NCBI RefSeq assembly: GCF_000383975.1
Contig: NZ_KB913019.1
Span: 62,001-126,000, forward strand
Source of the DNA: Natronorubrum tibetense GA33
GTDB taxonomy: Archaea; Halobacteriota; Halobacteria; Halobacteriales; Natrialbaceae
Direction of reading: 5' to 3'
Length of the DNA stretch: 64,000 nucleotides
Notes under the pieces: generated by a model
What the model saw: only the letters and a program-made list of their open reading frames with translations
Databases searched by the model: none
Told to the model about the DNA's origin: nothing
Part shown: one piece after another, positions 18,755-27,307 of the stretch
Layout: each line of letters opens with the position of its first letter
Position numbering within the stretch: position 1 is the stretch's first letter
Translations under genes and position numbers: made by a program

Positions 18755-18780
18755 ACACCCACACCCCACGTTTCCGTCGT
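18755..18780 (-). repeat. Origin recognition box (ORB) 1, reversed
   Basis: Read on the minus strand, this is ACGACGGAAACGTGGGG followed by TGTGGGTGT, i.e. the GGAAAC core plus G-string of haloarchaeal ORBs. It is the outermost box on the left side of the origin and points outward. Confidence 0.8.
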
Positions 18781-18826
18781 ATTGTTGTGAGAGGTGGGGG
18801 GGCCGTTTTCTCAGGAGTGGATGGGG

Positions 18827-18850
18827 CACCCCCCACGTTTCCGTCGTTTC
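18827..18850 (-). repeat. ORB 2, reversed
   Basis: Minus-strand sequence GAAACGACGGAAACGTGGGG followed by GGTG; same orientation as ORB 1 and nearly identical to it. Confidence 0.8.
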
Positions 18851-19214
18851 TCCAGGAAAGTGCGGAGGAAAGCACGGTTAGAAAGACGTCAGAAGGACGC
18901 TGACGTGCGGTTAGAGTTTATAGACGAATATGGACCCAACGTCAAAGGGCCGTACAGTTAGCGTTGTATAGCTAGATATAGATACTAACACCTCATAGAC
19001 ACTAACACCTAGATTGAAGTGCCTAGGCTGAGAATAGTTCACTAACTTAACTTCGTTAGTTGATACAAGAAGTGTAACTTCGTTGTATCGGTCGAAACAA
19101 GGGTGCTACCTCGATATCTACTTCAGTCGGTGATCCGCGGTTGACCGGCGTTCTATTAGGTATCCACCTCTCCGACCCTCGCTTCATCACCCCTCCCCCC
19201 TTCTTCGCCGAGTT

Positions 19215-19240
19215 ACGACGGAAACGTGGGGTGTGGGGGT
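19215..19240 (+). repeat. ORB 3, forward
   Basis: ACGACGGAAACGTGGGGTGT with a further GGGGGT. The 17-base core is identical to ORB 1 in inverse orientation, so ORB 1 and ORB 3 form the closest inverted pair. Confidence 0.82.
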
Positions 19241-19364
19241 AGGAAAAACAATCCCCCAACACTCCGCTTTAGACTTCTTCTCGGCATACGTCGGAAACTC
19301 GGTTGTACTATCAATTCTCTTATCCGACCGCTAGATCCCCTCACTAGCCTATATTATCGATAAT

Positions 19365-19388
19365 TACGTCGGAAATGTGGGGTGGGGC
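19365..19388 (+). repeat. ORB 4, forward, next to the orc1 promoter
   Basis: TACGTCGGAAATGTGGGGTG followed by GGGC; a slightly diverged copy. It ends about ten bases before the TATA-like TTTTATA (19399-19405), which is about 30 bases before the orc1 start, so Orc1 binding here could repress its own promoter. Confidence 0.75.
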
Positions 19389-19398
19389 CGTCCGCTAG

Positions 19399-19405
19399 TT
19401 TTATA
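19399..19405 (+). promoter_or_regulatory. TATA box of orc1/cdc6
   Basis: TTTTATA, 30-36 bases before the ATG at 19435, consistent with a leaderless archaeal transcript. ORB 4 directly upstream suggests autoregulation. Confidence 0.55.
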
Positions 19406-19434
19406 CACCTCCCGCGCACACCGTGTGATACCGA

Positions 19435-20667
19435 ATGACATCAGACTCCTCGTCCAACTCCGTGGACGATCCGCTGTTCGAATCGGGGCATCGGATTTTC
19501 TCGAACAAGGATCTCCTGAAAATCGGCCACGTGCCGGAGGCCGACCGGATCGTCGGTCGCGACGAAGAGATCTCGAAATTAGCGAAGCGACTGAACGGGG
19601 CCGTTCACGGCTACTCCCCGGAGAACGTGATGATCTACGGAAAGACGGGGACGGGAAAGTCCTTGGTCTCGATGCACGTCTCTCAACGCGCCCGAAACGC
19701 CGCACAGGACGGAGTCGCGATCGGAACCGCGTACATCGATTGTGCAGAAGACAACACGGAAACGCAGGCGATCTCTTCTCTAGCCGCGAAGTTGAACGAC
19801 GAATCAGTCACCGGTATCACCGTTCCACACACCGGTCTGAGCACGTCGAAATATTACAAACTCCTCTGGCAGACGCTCGACGCACAGTTCGACTCCGTCA
19901 TCATCATCCTCGACGAGATCGATCTGATGAACGACGATAGTCTGTTGATGAAGCTCTCTCGAGCCGAGGAAGCGGGGAAGATCGACTGTAGCATCGGCAT
20001 CATCGCGATCAGTAACAAGATCCAGTACGTCGATAATACGAACGAACGCGTGAAGAGTAGCTTCCAGCACAAGGAGCTGTTCTTCAAGCCCTACGACGCG
20101 AATCAGCTCCGAGAAATCATGCTCAACCGGGCAGACGCATTCCAGGACGGTGTTCTTTCCGACGACGTCGTTCCGCTCTCTGCGGCGTTCGCCGCGCAAG
20201 AACACGGTGACGCCCGAAAGGCGATCGATATCCTCCGTCACGCCGGCGAGGTCGCGTATGAGGAGGGCGCCGAGAAAGTTCGGGAAGAACACGTACGACA
20301 GGCCCAACAGCACGCCGAAAAGGATCGGTTTCGAGAACTCGTCAACGGTGCACCCACGCAGGCGAAAGCTGCCCTCCTCGCGTTGACCGAACTCAGCGTC
20401 AACTCCGACGACGACGCGTTCCTCACCAGCCGCGTCTACGATCAGTACGAACAGATCTGCGAGTATCTTGACATGGATATTCTCTCGGTCCGCCGATTCC
20501 GGGACATCTTGAAAGAACAGGCGTTTCTCGGCGTCGTCGAGATCGAGAAGATCAATAAAGGGAGCGCAGGCGGAATCCATCTGCAGAATCGACTTATCGA
20601 GGACCCGCAGGTCGTTCGCGAGACCATCCTGGAGGATTCTCGGATGCAGAACTGGAATGCCGAGTAA
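19435..20667 (+). CDS. orc1/cdc6: Orc1/Cdc6 replication initiator
   Basis: A 410-residue AAA+ initiator. The Walker A motif is GKTGTGKS (69-76), Walker B LDEID (159-163), and sensor 1 AISN (191-194). The C-terminal ~110 residues form a winged-helix domain that in family members reads ORB DNA. Archaeal Orc1/Cdc6 proteins bind ORBs and help load the MCM helicase. The origin lies directly upstream and an extra ORB array directly downstream. Haloarchaea have several orc genes; this copy's exact subtype cannot be decided from sequence recall alone. The downstream genes encode a helicase-nuclease pair on the opposite strand. Confidence 0.95.
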   Translation: MTSDSSSNSVDDPLFESGHRIFSNKDLLKIGHVPEADRIVGRDEEISKLAKRLNGAVHGYSPENVMIYGKTGTGKSLVSMHVSQRARNAAQDGVAIGTAYIDCAEDNTETQAISSLAAKLNDESVTGITVPHTGLSTSKYYKLLWQTLDAQFDSVIIILDEIDLMNDDSLLMKLSRAEEAGKIDCSIGIIAISNKIQYVDNTNERVKSSFQHKELFFKPYDANQLREIMLNRADAFQDGVLSDDVVPLSAAFAAQEHGDARKAIDILRHAGEVAYEEGAEKVREEHVRQAQQHAEKDRFRELVNGAPTQAKAALLALTELSVNSDDDAFLTSRVYDQYEQICEYLDMDILSVRRFRDILKEQAFLGVVEIEKINKGSAGGIHLQNRLIEDPQVVRETILEDSRMQNWNAE

Positions 20668-20750
20668 GGAATTTGATATTTATGCGGGATTCCACGACAG
20701 AAGTCCCGGATGAGGCGTAAAGAACCGACAGAAGTTTGATGTGGGTCATG

Positions 20751-21017
20751 CGGAAACGACGGAAACCTGGGGAGGGGTGTACGGAAACGACGGAAACGAG
20801 GGGTGTCGAAGTGAACGACGGAACTGAGGGGTCCGATGACGGTATCGGCAAACCGGTGCCCATTCGTATCCGTGGATACCCGTACGTCGGAAACGAGGGG
20901 TGCGTCCAAACTATCGTGAAGTCAACGTACGTCAGAAACGACGGAAATGCGGGGTGGGGCGTGCGGAAACGACGGAAACGAGGGGGGTCAAAACGTCGAC
21001 GGGAACACGGGGGTCAC
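20751..21017 (+). repeat. Downstream ORB array, all in the same direction
   Basis: Five clear ORBs lie in direct orientation after the orc1 stop: 20751-20780 (GGAAACCTGGGGAGGGGTGT), 20781-20807 (GGAAACGAGGGGTGTC), 20882-20907 (GGAAACGAGGGGTGCG), 20930-20960 (GGAAATGCGGGGTGGGGC) and 20961-20989 (GGAAACGAGGGGGGTC). Two weaker copies are at 20811-20833 and 20995-21017. Several carry a duplicated CGGAAACGACGGAAAC head. Unlike the upstream boxes none is inverted and the flanking DNA is not AT-rich. The role may be Orc1 titration or control of the origin. Confidence 0.82.
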
Positions 21018-21125
21018 AGCTGGTGGACTATAGCTATCGCTCGACTCTTTTCAAAAAAATGTTGTGCTCGAGATTCGTGCCATCTCCGTCGACGATGGCG
21101 TTGTCTATTCCTGACTACCGTTGTG

Positions 21126-21404
21126 TTAGTCGAGATCGACGTACTGACTCTCCCAATCTCGGCGGGCTTCGAGCTCTCGCGTTCCGCGACGGGTAACCGA
21201 GTAGACGTTGGTCCGTCGGTCCTTGGTGCCCTTCTCGACGAGACCCTTGTCGACGAGCGTATCTAGATTCGGGTAGAGACGGCCGTGATGGATCTCTTTC
21301 TCGTAGTAATCCTCGAGTTCTTCTTTGATCGCCAGTCCGTGTGGATCATCCTGTCCGGCAATGACGTACAACAGGTCTCGCTGAAACCCTGTAAGATCGT
21401 ACAT
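21126..21404 (-). CDS. PadR-family transcriptional regulator
   Basis: A 92-residue PadR-type winged-helix protein: the start (YDLTGFQRDLLYVIAGQDDP), HGLAIKEELEDYY, then HHGRLYPNLDTLVDKGLVEK, which is the recognition helix and turn, and a basic wing (RRTNVYSVTRRG). It lacks the long C-terminal dimer helix of full-length PadR proteins, as is usual for this short haloarchaeal group. It sits between the ORB array and the helicase gene and reads toward the origin. Its targets are unknown. Confidence 0.9.
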   Translation of the reverse strand: MYDLTGFQRDLLYVIAGQDDPHGLAIKEELEDYYEKEIHHGRLYPNLDTLVDKGLVEKGTKDRRTNVYSVTRRGTRELEARRDWESQYVDLD

Positions 21405-21405
21405 A

Positions 21406-21440
21406 TGGTATCATGCTCGCTCCTATTATATAAAATACCA
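21406..21440 (-). promoter_or_regulatory. Promoter and possible operator of padR-type gene
   Basis: An AT-rich TATA element (TATTTTATATAATAGG on the minus strand, 21422-21437) is centred about 26 bases before the start. A 6-base inverted repeat, TGGTAT (21406-21411) and ATACCA (21435-21440), encloses it. Occupation by a PadR dimer would block TATA-binding protein; this is an inference. Confidence 0.4.
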
Positions 21441-21670
21441 GTTACGTTCACGTCGCGGAAAACCGACAAGAATATTTCACATCGGCTTTCAGGCACGCTC
21501 GGACAGATTCGAACGGGTCGGAATCAGCCACGACAGTGGTGTGCAGTCCGATCTCGTTACAACGTTTCGCCTACGGCATCGGTTCACGCATCGATCCGAT
21601 GTCCGCAGATCTCGTCCGCAGAACCGCTGACAGGAAACGAGTTCTTCGCCTGTCGAAGACGTTACAAACC

Positions 21671-24511
21671 TCACGCCACCCGCTCACGTAGTTCCGCCTT
21701 CGAGAGCGGATCGATCGCTACGCGCTCGTCATCCGCAGTGTAGAAGATCGAGATCGTTACCTCTCGATTGCTGAACCACTCCTCGAGAACGTGGTAGTAG
21801 ACGCTGAGCTGGACGCGATACTCCGATTCGGCGCGACGGCTACGATCCGTTTTGAAGTCGATGATCTCGGCCGTCTCGTCGGTCAGATGCACCAGATCGA
21901 CGATCCCCGACAGCGTGACTCGTTCGCCGCCGACCTCGAGCGGCAGATACGCTCGTTCTTCGACCGTAAGCTCTCCCGACAGCCCATCGAGAAACGATGC
22001 GACGTGTCTCTCGTCGTCACTGTCGGGTGTCACGTTCCTCCCGAGGACGTAGTCCTCGGCAAACTCGTGAACTCGGGAACCGAAGTCCATCCCTCTCCCC
22101 CCTCCACCGCCACCCGATTCGTAGACGCTGTCGTCCATGAGCGAGTGCGGCGAATACCCCGTTGGTCCGTCGGGCTGTGGGATATCGACGCTGAGTCGCG
22201 TTTGGCTCGTCTCGACTCCGTCCACCGTCGAGACGGCCGGTTCGAGCGATTCGATCTCGACCGGTAACGCCTCGAGGAACGAGTTCGGTTCTGTTCCCGC
22301 GCCGAACAGGAGGTGATCCTTCGCTCGAGTCATCGCGACGTAGAGAAGTCGGCGCTCCTCGTCGTACTCCGTCGGCTGGCAGTTCCGCAGAACGTCGGTG
22401 CGCCAGTTGTCGTAGACGTGTGGCTTACCGTGCGCGTCGGCATAGCATTTCTTCTGACGAATTCCGGTGATCTCCGAGTAGGTGATCGACCCGCCACGGC
22501 CGCCGGAGGGCGGGAACGCACCGCTGTTCATGTTTCCGAGAATCACGATGGGATGCTCGAGGCCCTTGACGGAGTGAATCGTCTGGACGGTGACCGCGTC
22601 GATACCAGCCGGGGCCTGTACCTCTTGGGTGTAGCCGTTCTCGATTCCGCGTTCGACGATCCGGATCAGATCTCCCCGCGTCATCGTGGTCGTGCTGTGG
22701 ATCGACTGGATCGTCGTGAGGACCACGTCGGCCGTCGCTCCATCGTAGCCGTAGCGGTCAAACACGCGCCGACCGACTGCGGTGTGGGTCTCGAGTGCCG
22801 ATAGTTCGGATCGGAACGACTCCATCTCCTCGGGATACGCCTCGTGCTCGAGGATGTGATCGATCTCGTCGAGCGTGTAGCCAGCACGCTCCAGCACGAC
22901 CGCCCACCCCCGCTCGGCCGTCGAGCCGTCCTCGAGAATTCGCAACCAGGCCAGCAGTAGTTTCGCCTGGTCGGTTCGGAAGAGTTCGATCCCCCCTTCG
23001 TAGGCTATCGGGAACTCGTACGCCTCCGCAGTGGCCAACAGTTCGCGACCGAAATCACGGGTTCGCGTGAGCACGGCGATGTCGTCGTACGTGGGAGTTC
23101 GAAGTTCGCCCTCGTCCTCGACGGCGTACTCGTCGTTGCCGACGACGTCCTGTATCTTCGTGAGGATCGCCTCGTGTTCCTCGGCATGGTGAAACGCCTC
23201 GATTCGCGAGTGATCGCGGTCGGTGTTCGAGAACAGTGAGACGACTCGCTCCAGAATCGCCTCTCGGTCGATCGACTCGCGACTGGTTCCGGGTGCCACG
23301 AGCGCGTGCTCGGAGAAGTCGAGAATCGACTGCGTCGACCGATAGTTCCGCTCGAGTTCGATCGTCGTGACGGGTTCGAGTGGGAACGACACCCGCTCGG
23401 CGTCGTCGTTCAGTTCCGCGGCGAAACGTTCGAGCCGCGACTCGAACTCGGTGATGTTCTCGATCTCGGCGTCCTGGAACGAGTAGATGCTCTGTTTCCA
23501 GTCGCCGACGACGCAGAGATTGCCCGTCCCCGAGAGGAGCAGGGCGAGCTTGAACTGGATCTCGCTCGAGTCCTGGAACTCGTCGATCATCACGTACTCG
23601 GACGCCAGCGACTCCCGGAGCGCGCCGTCCTCACAGCACAGCACGAACGCAAACAGCTGCAGGAACGAGAAGTTTAGATAGTTTCGCGAGAGTGCGAACT
23701 CGAGGTAGCCGAAGTAGACATCGTGGACGAACTCGATGAGGTGGTCGCGGTCCTCGACGAAGGCCCGTTCGGCGACGTCCTCGGGGACGGTCTTCGAGCC
23801 GTACTCGCCTCGCAGTTCGTTCCGGTCGGGTGCCTCCGGAAGATAGCACTTGTTCGATCCGTATCGGCCGAGACTCGAACGGAGTTTCGACTGCTTCGAC
23901 CCGTCGTTTCGCGGCTGATTCAGTTCGTCGAACGCCGCCTCGAACGCGTCGAAGTCCCCCTCGAGGTCATCTTTGGAGTCGCGATACCACCCGTCGGCCG
24001 TCGGAAAGATCCCCTTCGACGCGAGGGTGTTGACGAGATCGAGTAGCTCCGTCGGCTCGGAAAGACAGCGAAGCAGGTTGGCGTACTCGTCGTGGTCGTC
24101 GCTGAACCGATCGACGAACTCGCGGAAGTGCTCTCGTTCGATGGTCTCGTTCTCGAGGACCCGCGTTGAGCCGGTGATCGAATCGTCGATACCGAGATAG
24201 GTGGGTGCGTGGAAGCCGTGCTGATCCAGAATGTCGTTACACAGGCTGTGAAACGTTTGAATCGGAGCGTCGTGTAGCGCCCGCATGTCGTAGTCGCAGT
24301 TGGCGACGATGCGATCTTTCATCTCCGTCGCCGCATTGCGCGTGAACGTGATCAGCAACACGTCGTCGGGTTCGACGTCGTCCTGGGCGACGATGTTCGC
24401 GTACCGTCGGGTCACCGTGAACGTCTTCCCGGTCCCGGCGCCGGCGTCGACGAGGCAGAGGCCGTCCGTCCGATCGATGAGTTCTTGTTGGCTCTCGTTC
24501 GGCGATGTCAT
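21671..24511 (-). CDS. UvrD/AddA-like helicase with C-terminal nuclease
   Basis: A 946-residue superfamily 1A helicase. Walker A is GAGTGKT (24-30), the Ia region contains ITFTRNAATEM, motif II/III reads MIDEFQDSSE (~307) and GDWKQSIYSFQ, and motif VI is LLYVAMTRAKD. The C-terminus holds a PD-(D/E)XK nuclease of RecB type (GIVDLVH, EIIDFKTD, QLSVYYHV, ~870-910). Fusion of both in one chain is the AddA pattern. Its start overlaps the stop of the upstream nuclease gene by four bases, so both are co-translated. Likely role: resection of double-strand breaks, here beside a replication origin. Confidence 0.9.
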   Translation of the reverse strand: MTSPNESQQELIDRTDGLCLVDAGAGTGKTFTVTRRYANIVAQDDVEPDDVLLITFTRNAATEMKDRIVANCDYDMRALHDAPIQTFHSLCNDILDQHGFHAPTYLGIDDSITGSTRVLENETIEREHFREFVDRFSDDHDEYANLLRCLSEPTELLDLVNTLASKGIFPTADGWYRDSKDDLEGDFDAFEAAFDELNQPRNDGSKQSKLRSSLGRYGSNKCYLPEAPDRNELRGEYGSKTVPEDVAERAFVEDRDHLIEFVHDVYFGYLEFALSRNYLNFSFLQLFAFVLCCEDGALRESLASEYVMIDEFQDSSEIQFKLALLLSGTGNLCVVGDWKQSIYSFQDAEIENITEFESRLERFAAELNDDAERVSFPLEPVTTIELERNYRSTQSILDFSEHALVAPGTSRESIDREAILERVVSLFSNTDRDHSRIEAFHHAEEHEAILTKIQDVVGNDEYAVEDEGELRTPTYDDIAVLTRTRDFGRELLATAEAYEFPIAYEGGIELFRTDQAKLLLAWLRILEDGSTAERGWAVVLERAGYTLDEIDHILEHEAYPEEMESFRSELSALETHTAVGRRVFDRYGYDGATADVVLTTIQSIHSTTTMTRGDLIRIVERGIENGYTQEVQAPAGIDAVTVQTIHSVKGLEHPIVILGNMNSGAFPPSGGRGGSITYSEITGIRQKKCYADAHGKPHVYDNWRTDVLRNCQPTEYDEERRLLYVAMTRAKDHLLFGAGTEPNSFLEALPVEIESLEPAVSTVDGVETSQTRLSVDIPQPDGPTGYSPHSLMDDSVYESGGGGGGRGMDFGSRVHEFAEDYVLGRNVTPDSDDERHVASFLDGLSGELTVEERAYLPLEVGGERVTLSGIVDLVHLTDETAEIIDFKTDRSRRAESEYRVQLSVYYHVLEEWFSNREVTISIFYTADDERVAIDPLSKAELRERVA

Positions 24512-27225
24512 CGACTCACCTCCGCACCCTCGTTTCCTTCAGACGGTTCGGTTCGTTCGGGATCTTCGGTTTCAAGAGCCTCTTCGGTGACTACCGGCGG
24601 CGAATCCTCTCTCGAGCGGTCTCGAGCCGACCGCGGCTCGGTCAACAGCAGATCGCGGTTGTCCACGTAGCGGTAGTTCGGCTCGCCCGCACGGCCGTCG
24701 ATCGGGAATCGGCTCTCGCCGCGTCGATAGCGGTTCAACGCCGCGAGTTGGTCGTCGACGAAGCGTTCGAACTCGTCGAGGTCTGCCACGAAGTAGCCCT
24801 CCGTTCGGTAGCCACACAGGTGTCTGAATGCCTGCAGACACCCGTTTTTGACGTATTTGTAGTCGCCGACGTCGTCGACCATCCGTTCAACGAGCGCCTC
24901 GCCGAACGGTGAATCTGCCATCTCGTCTGCATCCCGTGTTCGGGGAACGTCGTGGGCGTCGAACGCCGTCAGATACGCTTCGTAGCTGCTCTTCGAGAAC
25001 GTCTTGTTGCAGTCGTTTGCGGCGTCTTCTCGGAGTTCGTCGAAGACGGCGCGGGATTGCACGAACTCGTCGAACGCGACGGGGTTGTACGTCACCGTCG
25101 TCAGGCAGTCCTCGAGGGAGGCGTCTCCGGCGACGACGTCGTCGATCGTCTCGAGGAAGTGAAAGAACGTGAACTCGAGGCGCTCGTCGGGCCGCTGGCG
25201 TCGCCAGTAGGCGAGATAACACAGCGCCTGAAAATTCGGCTTGTCGCTCGGCTCGTCGATCGAGGCGTGTTTCGTCACCCGCGAGGCGGAGTTCTTGTTC
25301 CCGCTCTTGAAATCGACCAGTGTCGTCGGCGACTGGATCATGTCGATCTTCCCCTTGAGTCGGATCTCCTCGTCCTCGAACCAGCGTTCGGTCACCGGCG
25401 AGTCAACCGCTCGATCGAAGTACTCGGCGAAGAAGTTCGTTCCCCGGCCGCTCGAGGGAGTCAGGAACGTCGGCTCCGACGGGGGGTTTTCCTCGAGATA
25501 CTCGCGAATCGTCTCGAGACCGATTCGGTATCGCGTTCGCCGCGTTGGGAGGTCGACGCGCCGGTGGAACGCGCGGGTTTCCTCGATCATGACGTCGACG
25601 ACCTCCGAAATGCGCTCGTCGTCGACGAATTCCGGATGGTTGACGACGAACTCGGCGAAGTCGTGGAAGAGATTCCCTTCGGCGAAGTAGTCCCTGTCCG
25701 CAGTCTCGACGAGTCGCCCGAAGAAGTAGTCTCGCGGGGAGTTTGCGTACGCGTTAAGACTGGACTGGCTGATCGTCCCGACATGTTCGGGTTCGACCGC
25801 ATCGCTCAGCGGCTCCGTCCCGAACCCGTCACCGGTCGTCCGCCTCGCCCGCGTATGGCGGATCGACTCGAGATCGCTGAATCGCTCGAACTCGTCCTCG
25901 AGCAGCGCTTCGAAGTACAGACACGGCGTGACAGGCGAGCCACCGGCGGTATCCTGCACGAGATAATACTGCTCGACGCCGCTCTGCAGGAGCGACTGAA
26001 AACCGTCGATGTTTCGGTCGTACTCCTCGTCGCGGTCGACCCACGGCCGCTTCGGCGAGTCGTGCGTCCAGCTTTCGTCGAGCCCCAGATAGAAGACGAC
26101 CGGTCGGTCGACGAACGAGGCCGATTTCGCGTCGGCCAGCAGGACGCCCTCGTTCTCCCGGTCGATCGGCACCTCGTAGGTCTCGAGATAGAAGGCGAGC
26201 CGATCGGTCGCCGCTGCAGTGATCGGCTCCTCGAGGAGACCCAACGCCTGGAGTTCATCGCGGAACGCCTCGAGCGTCCGTCCCGTCCGGTCTTCGTACG
26301 CGCACAGCGCGTCCGCGAACGTGAGCGAGTCCGCTCGAGCGATAAACTCGCGGAGCCAGTCGGTTTCGGGATCGTCGATCTCGGCGAGACGCTTCTCGTC
26401 GTGTTCGACGGGTACCGTCGCCCCGAGACACGACAGTAACGGTTTCACGGACCGAACACGAGTGTCGGAGCCGGCGGTCGTACAGCGAAGCAGTTGCACG
26501 AACGCCCGATGATCCCGGTCGTCCGTGAAGCCCGGACCGCCGTAGTACGGAATATCGGCAGCTTCGAGGGCTGATTCGACGAGCGGCGAGTACTCGCTGC
26601 TCCCGTCGAGAACGATCCCGATCTCCTCGGCGTTGTCGTGCGTAACGGTGTCGAGAACGGCGTCGACGATCGCCGCGGACGACTCGAAGATTCGAAACGG
26701 CGATATCTCGAAGGCGTCCCCGGTGAACCGGTCGATCGAGTCGTACTCGTCGGGGAGAATCGATCGCTCGAGGTTCGTCAGTTGGCGTTCGCCGACGACC
26801 GCGACCGACTCGGCTGTCCGGTCGTCGATCCGGTACTCCGTCAGGAGACGCGAGGACGTTTGCAGCGAGTCGACGATTTCGACGACGGCTCTGGTCGCCG
26901 GCGTCTCGAACGTCTCGTACTCGAGGATCGCGTCGGCGCTTCCCCGATACTCCCAGCACTGAAGCACGTTCCCGACCGTATAGGAGGTTTCCTTCCAGCG
27001 CAGATCTGTTTCGTCGATCACCTCGAGAAATGCGGTCCGGTCCTCTGCGGTCTCCCGCCGTCGTGTCGCGAGTCGTCGCGGCGTGATCGCAAACGGGCCG
27101 AAGTGTGGTCGCTCGAGACGACGATTGAGCGCGTCCGCGAGCGGCGAATCGGGGACGACCACGAGGTCGTATGCGGCGACCTCGCGATACAGTCGATCGA
27201 TAGATTTCGACTGTGTGACTGTCAT
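24508..27225 (-). CDS. AddB-like PD-(D/E)XK nuclease partner
   Basis: A 905-residue protein upstream of, and overlapping, the AddA-like gene. The N-terminal ~550 residues are an inactivated helicase-like body without Walker A, as in AddB. The C-terminal part has a RecB-type nuclease: LKGKIDMI and TLVDFKSGNK (~637), then NFQALCYLAYW. SSLNAYANSPRDYFF lies where AddB proteins have a Cys-Pro of their iron-sulfur cluster; the Cys is Ser here. A start at 27225 (MTVTQSKSIDRLYREV) is preferred because the longer upstream extension is Arg-rich and overlaps the preceding gene. It probably works with the downstream protein in DNA-end processing. Confidence 0.8.
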   Translation of the reverse strand: MTVTQSKSIDRLYREVAAYDLVVVPDSPLADALNRRLERPHFGPFAITPRRLATRRRETAEDRTAFLEVIDETDLRWKETSYTVGNVLQCWEYRGSADAILEYETFETPATRAVVEIVDSLQTSSRLLTEYRIDDRTAESVAVVGERQLTNLERSILPDEYDSIDRFTGDAFEISPFRIFESSAAIVDAVLDTVTHDNAEEIGIVLDGSSEYSPLVESALEAADIPYYGGPGFTDDRDHRAFVQLLRCTTAGSDTRVRSVKPLLSCLGATVPVEHDEKRLAEIDDPETDWLREFIARADSLTFADALCAYEDRTGRTLEAFRDELQALGLLEEPITAAATDRLAFYLETYEVPIDRENEGVLLADAKSASFVDRPVVFYLGLDESWTHDSPKRPWVDRDEEYDRNIDGFQSLLQSGVEQYYLVQDTAGGSPVTPCLYFEALLEDEFERFSDLESIRHTRARRTTGDGFGTEPLSDAVEPEHVGTISQSSLNAYANSPRDYFFGRLVETADRDYFAEGNLFHDFAEFVVNHPEFVDDERISEVVDVMIEETRAFHRRVDLPTRRTRYRIGLETIREYLEENPPSEPTFLTPSSGRGTNFFAEYFDRAVDSPVTERWFEDEEIRLKGKIDMIQSPTTLVDFKSGNKNSASRVTKHASIDEPSDKPNFQALCYLAYWRRQRPDERLEFTFFHFLETIDDVVAGDASLEDCLTTVTYNPVAFDEFVQSRAVFDELREDAANDCNKTFSKSSYEAYLTAFDAHDVPRTRDADEMADSPFGEALVERMVDDVGDYKYVKNGCLQAFRHLCGYRTEGYFVADLDEFERFVDDQLAALNRYRRGESRFPIDGRAGEPNYRYVDNRDLLLTEPRSARDRSREDSPPVVTEEALETEDPERTEPSEGNEGAEVSR

Positions 27226-27307
27226 ACGAACTTGCTCGGATCCAATGACAAGAAGATTGTGTATCAACCCGTCTGGTAGATTCGCAGTCCGCTCGGCGAA
27301 CAGGTCG

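Larger units (their letters stand above)
18755..19388. other. Replication origin (oriC) with inverted ORBs and AT-rich core
   Basis: Two reversed ORBs (18755, 18827) and two forward ORBs (19215, 19365) face each other across about 360 bases of AT-rich DNA, with all G-strings pointing outward. The core (about 18908-19120) is rich in TAG/ATA runs, contains two copies of ACTAACACCT (18984, 19001), and two short palindromes (ACTAAC/GTTAGT at 19041-19060; GATACAA/TTGTATC at 19062-19089). An orc1/cdc6 gene follows immediately. This matches the layout of known haloarchaeal origins: duplex-unwinding element between inverted ORBs, next to the initiator gene. Confidence 0.85.

Noticed and set aside
24952-26439. 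Long plus-strand open frame (495 codons) inside the AddB-like gene
   Set aside because: Basic, low-complexity translation typical of shadow frames; the minus-strand frame carries the nuclease motifs.
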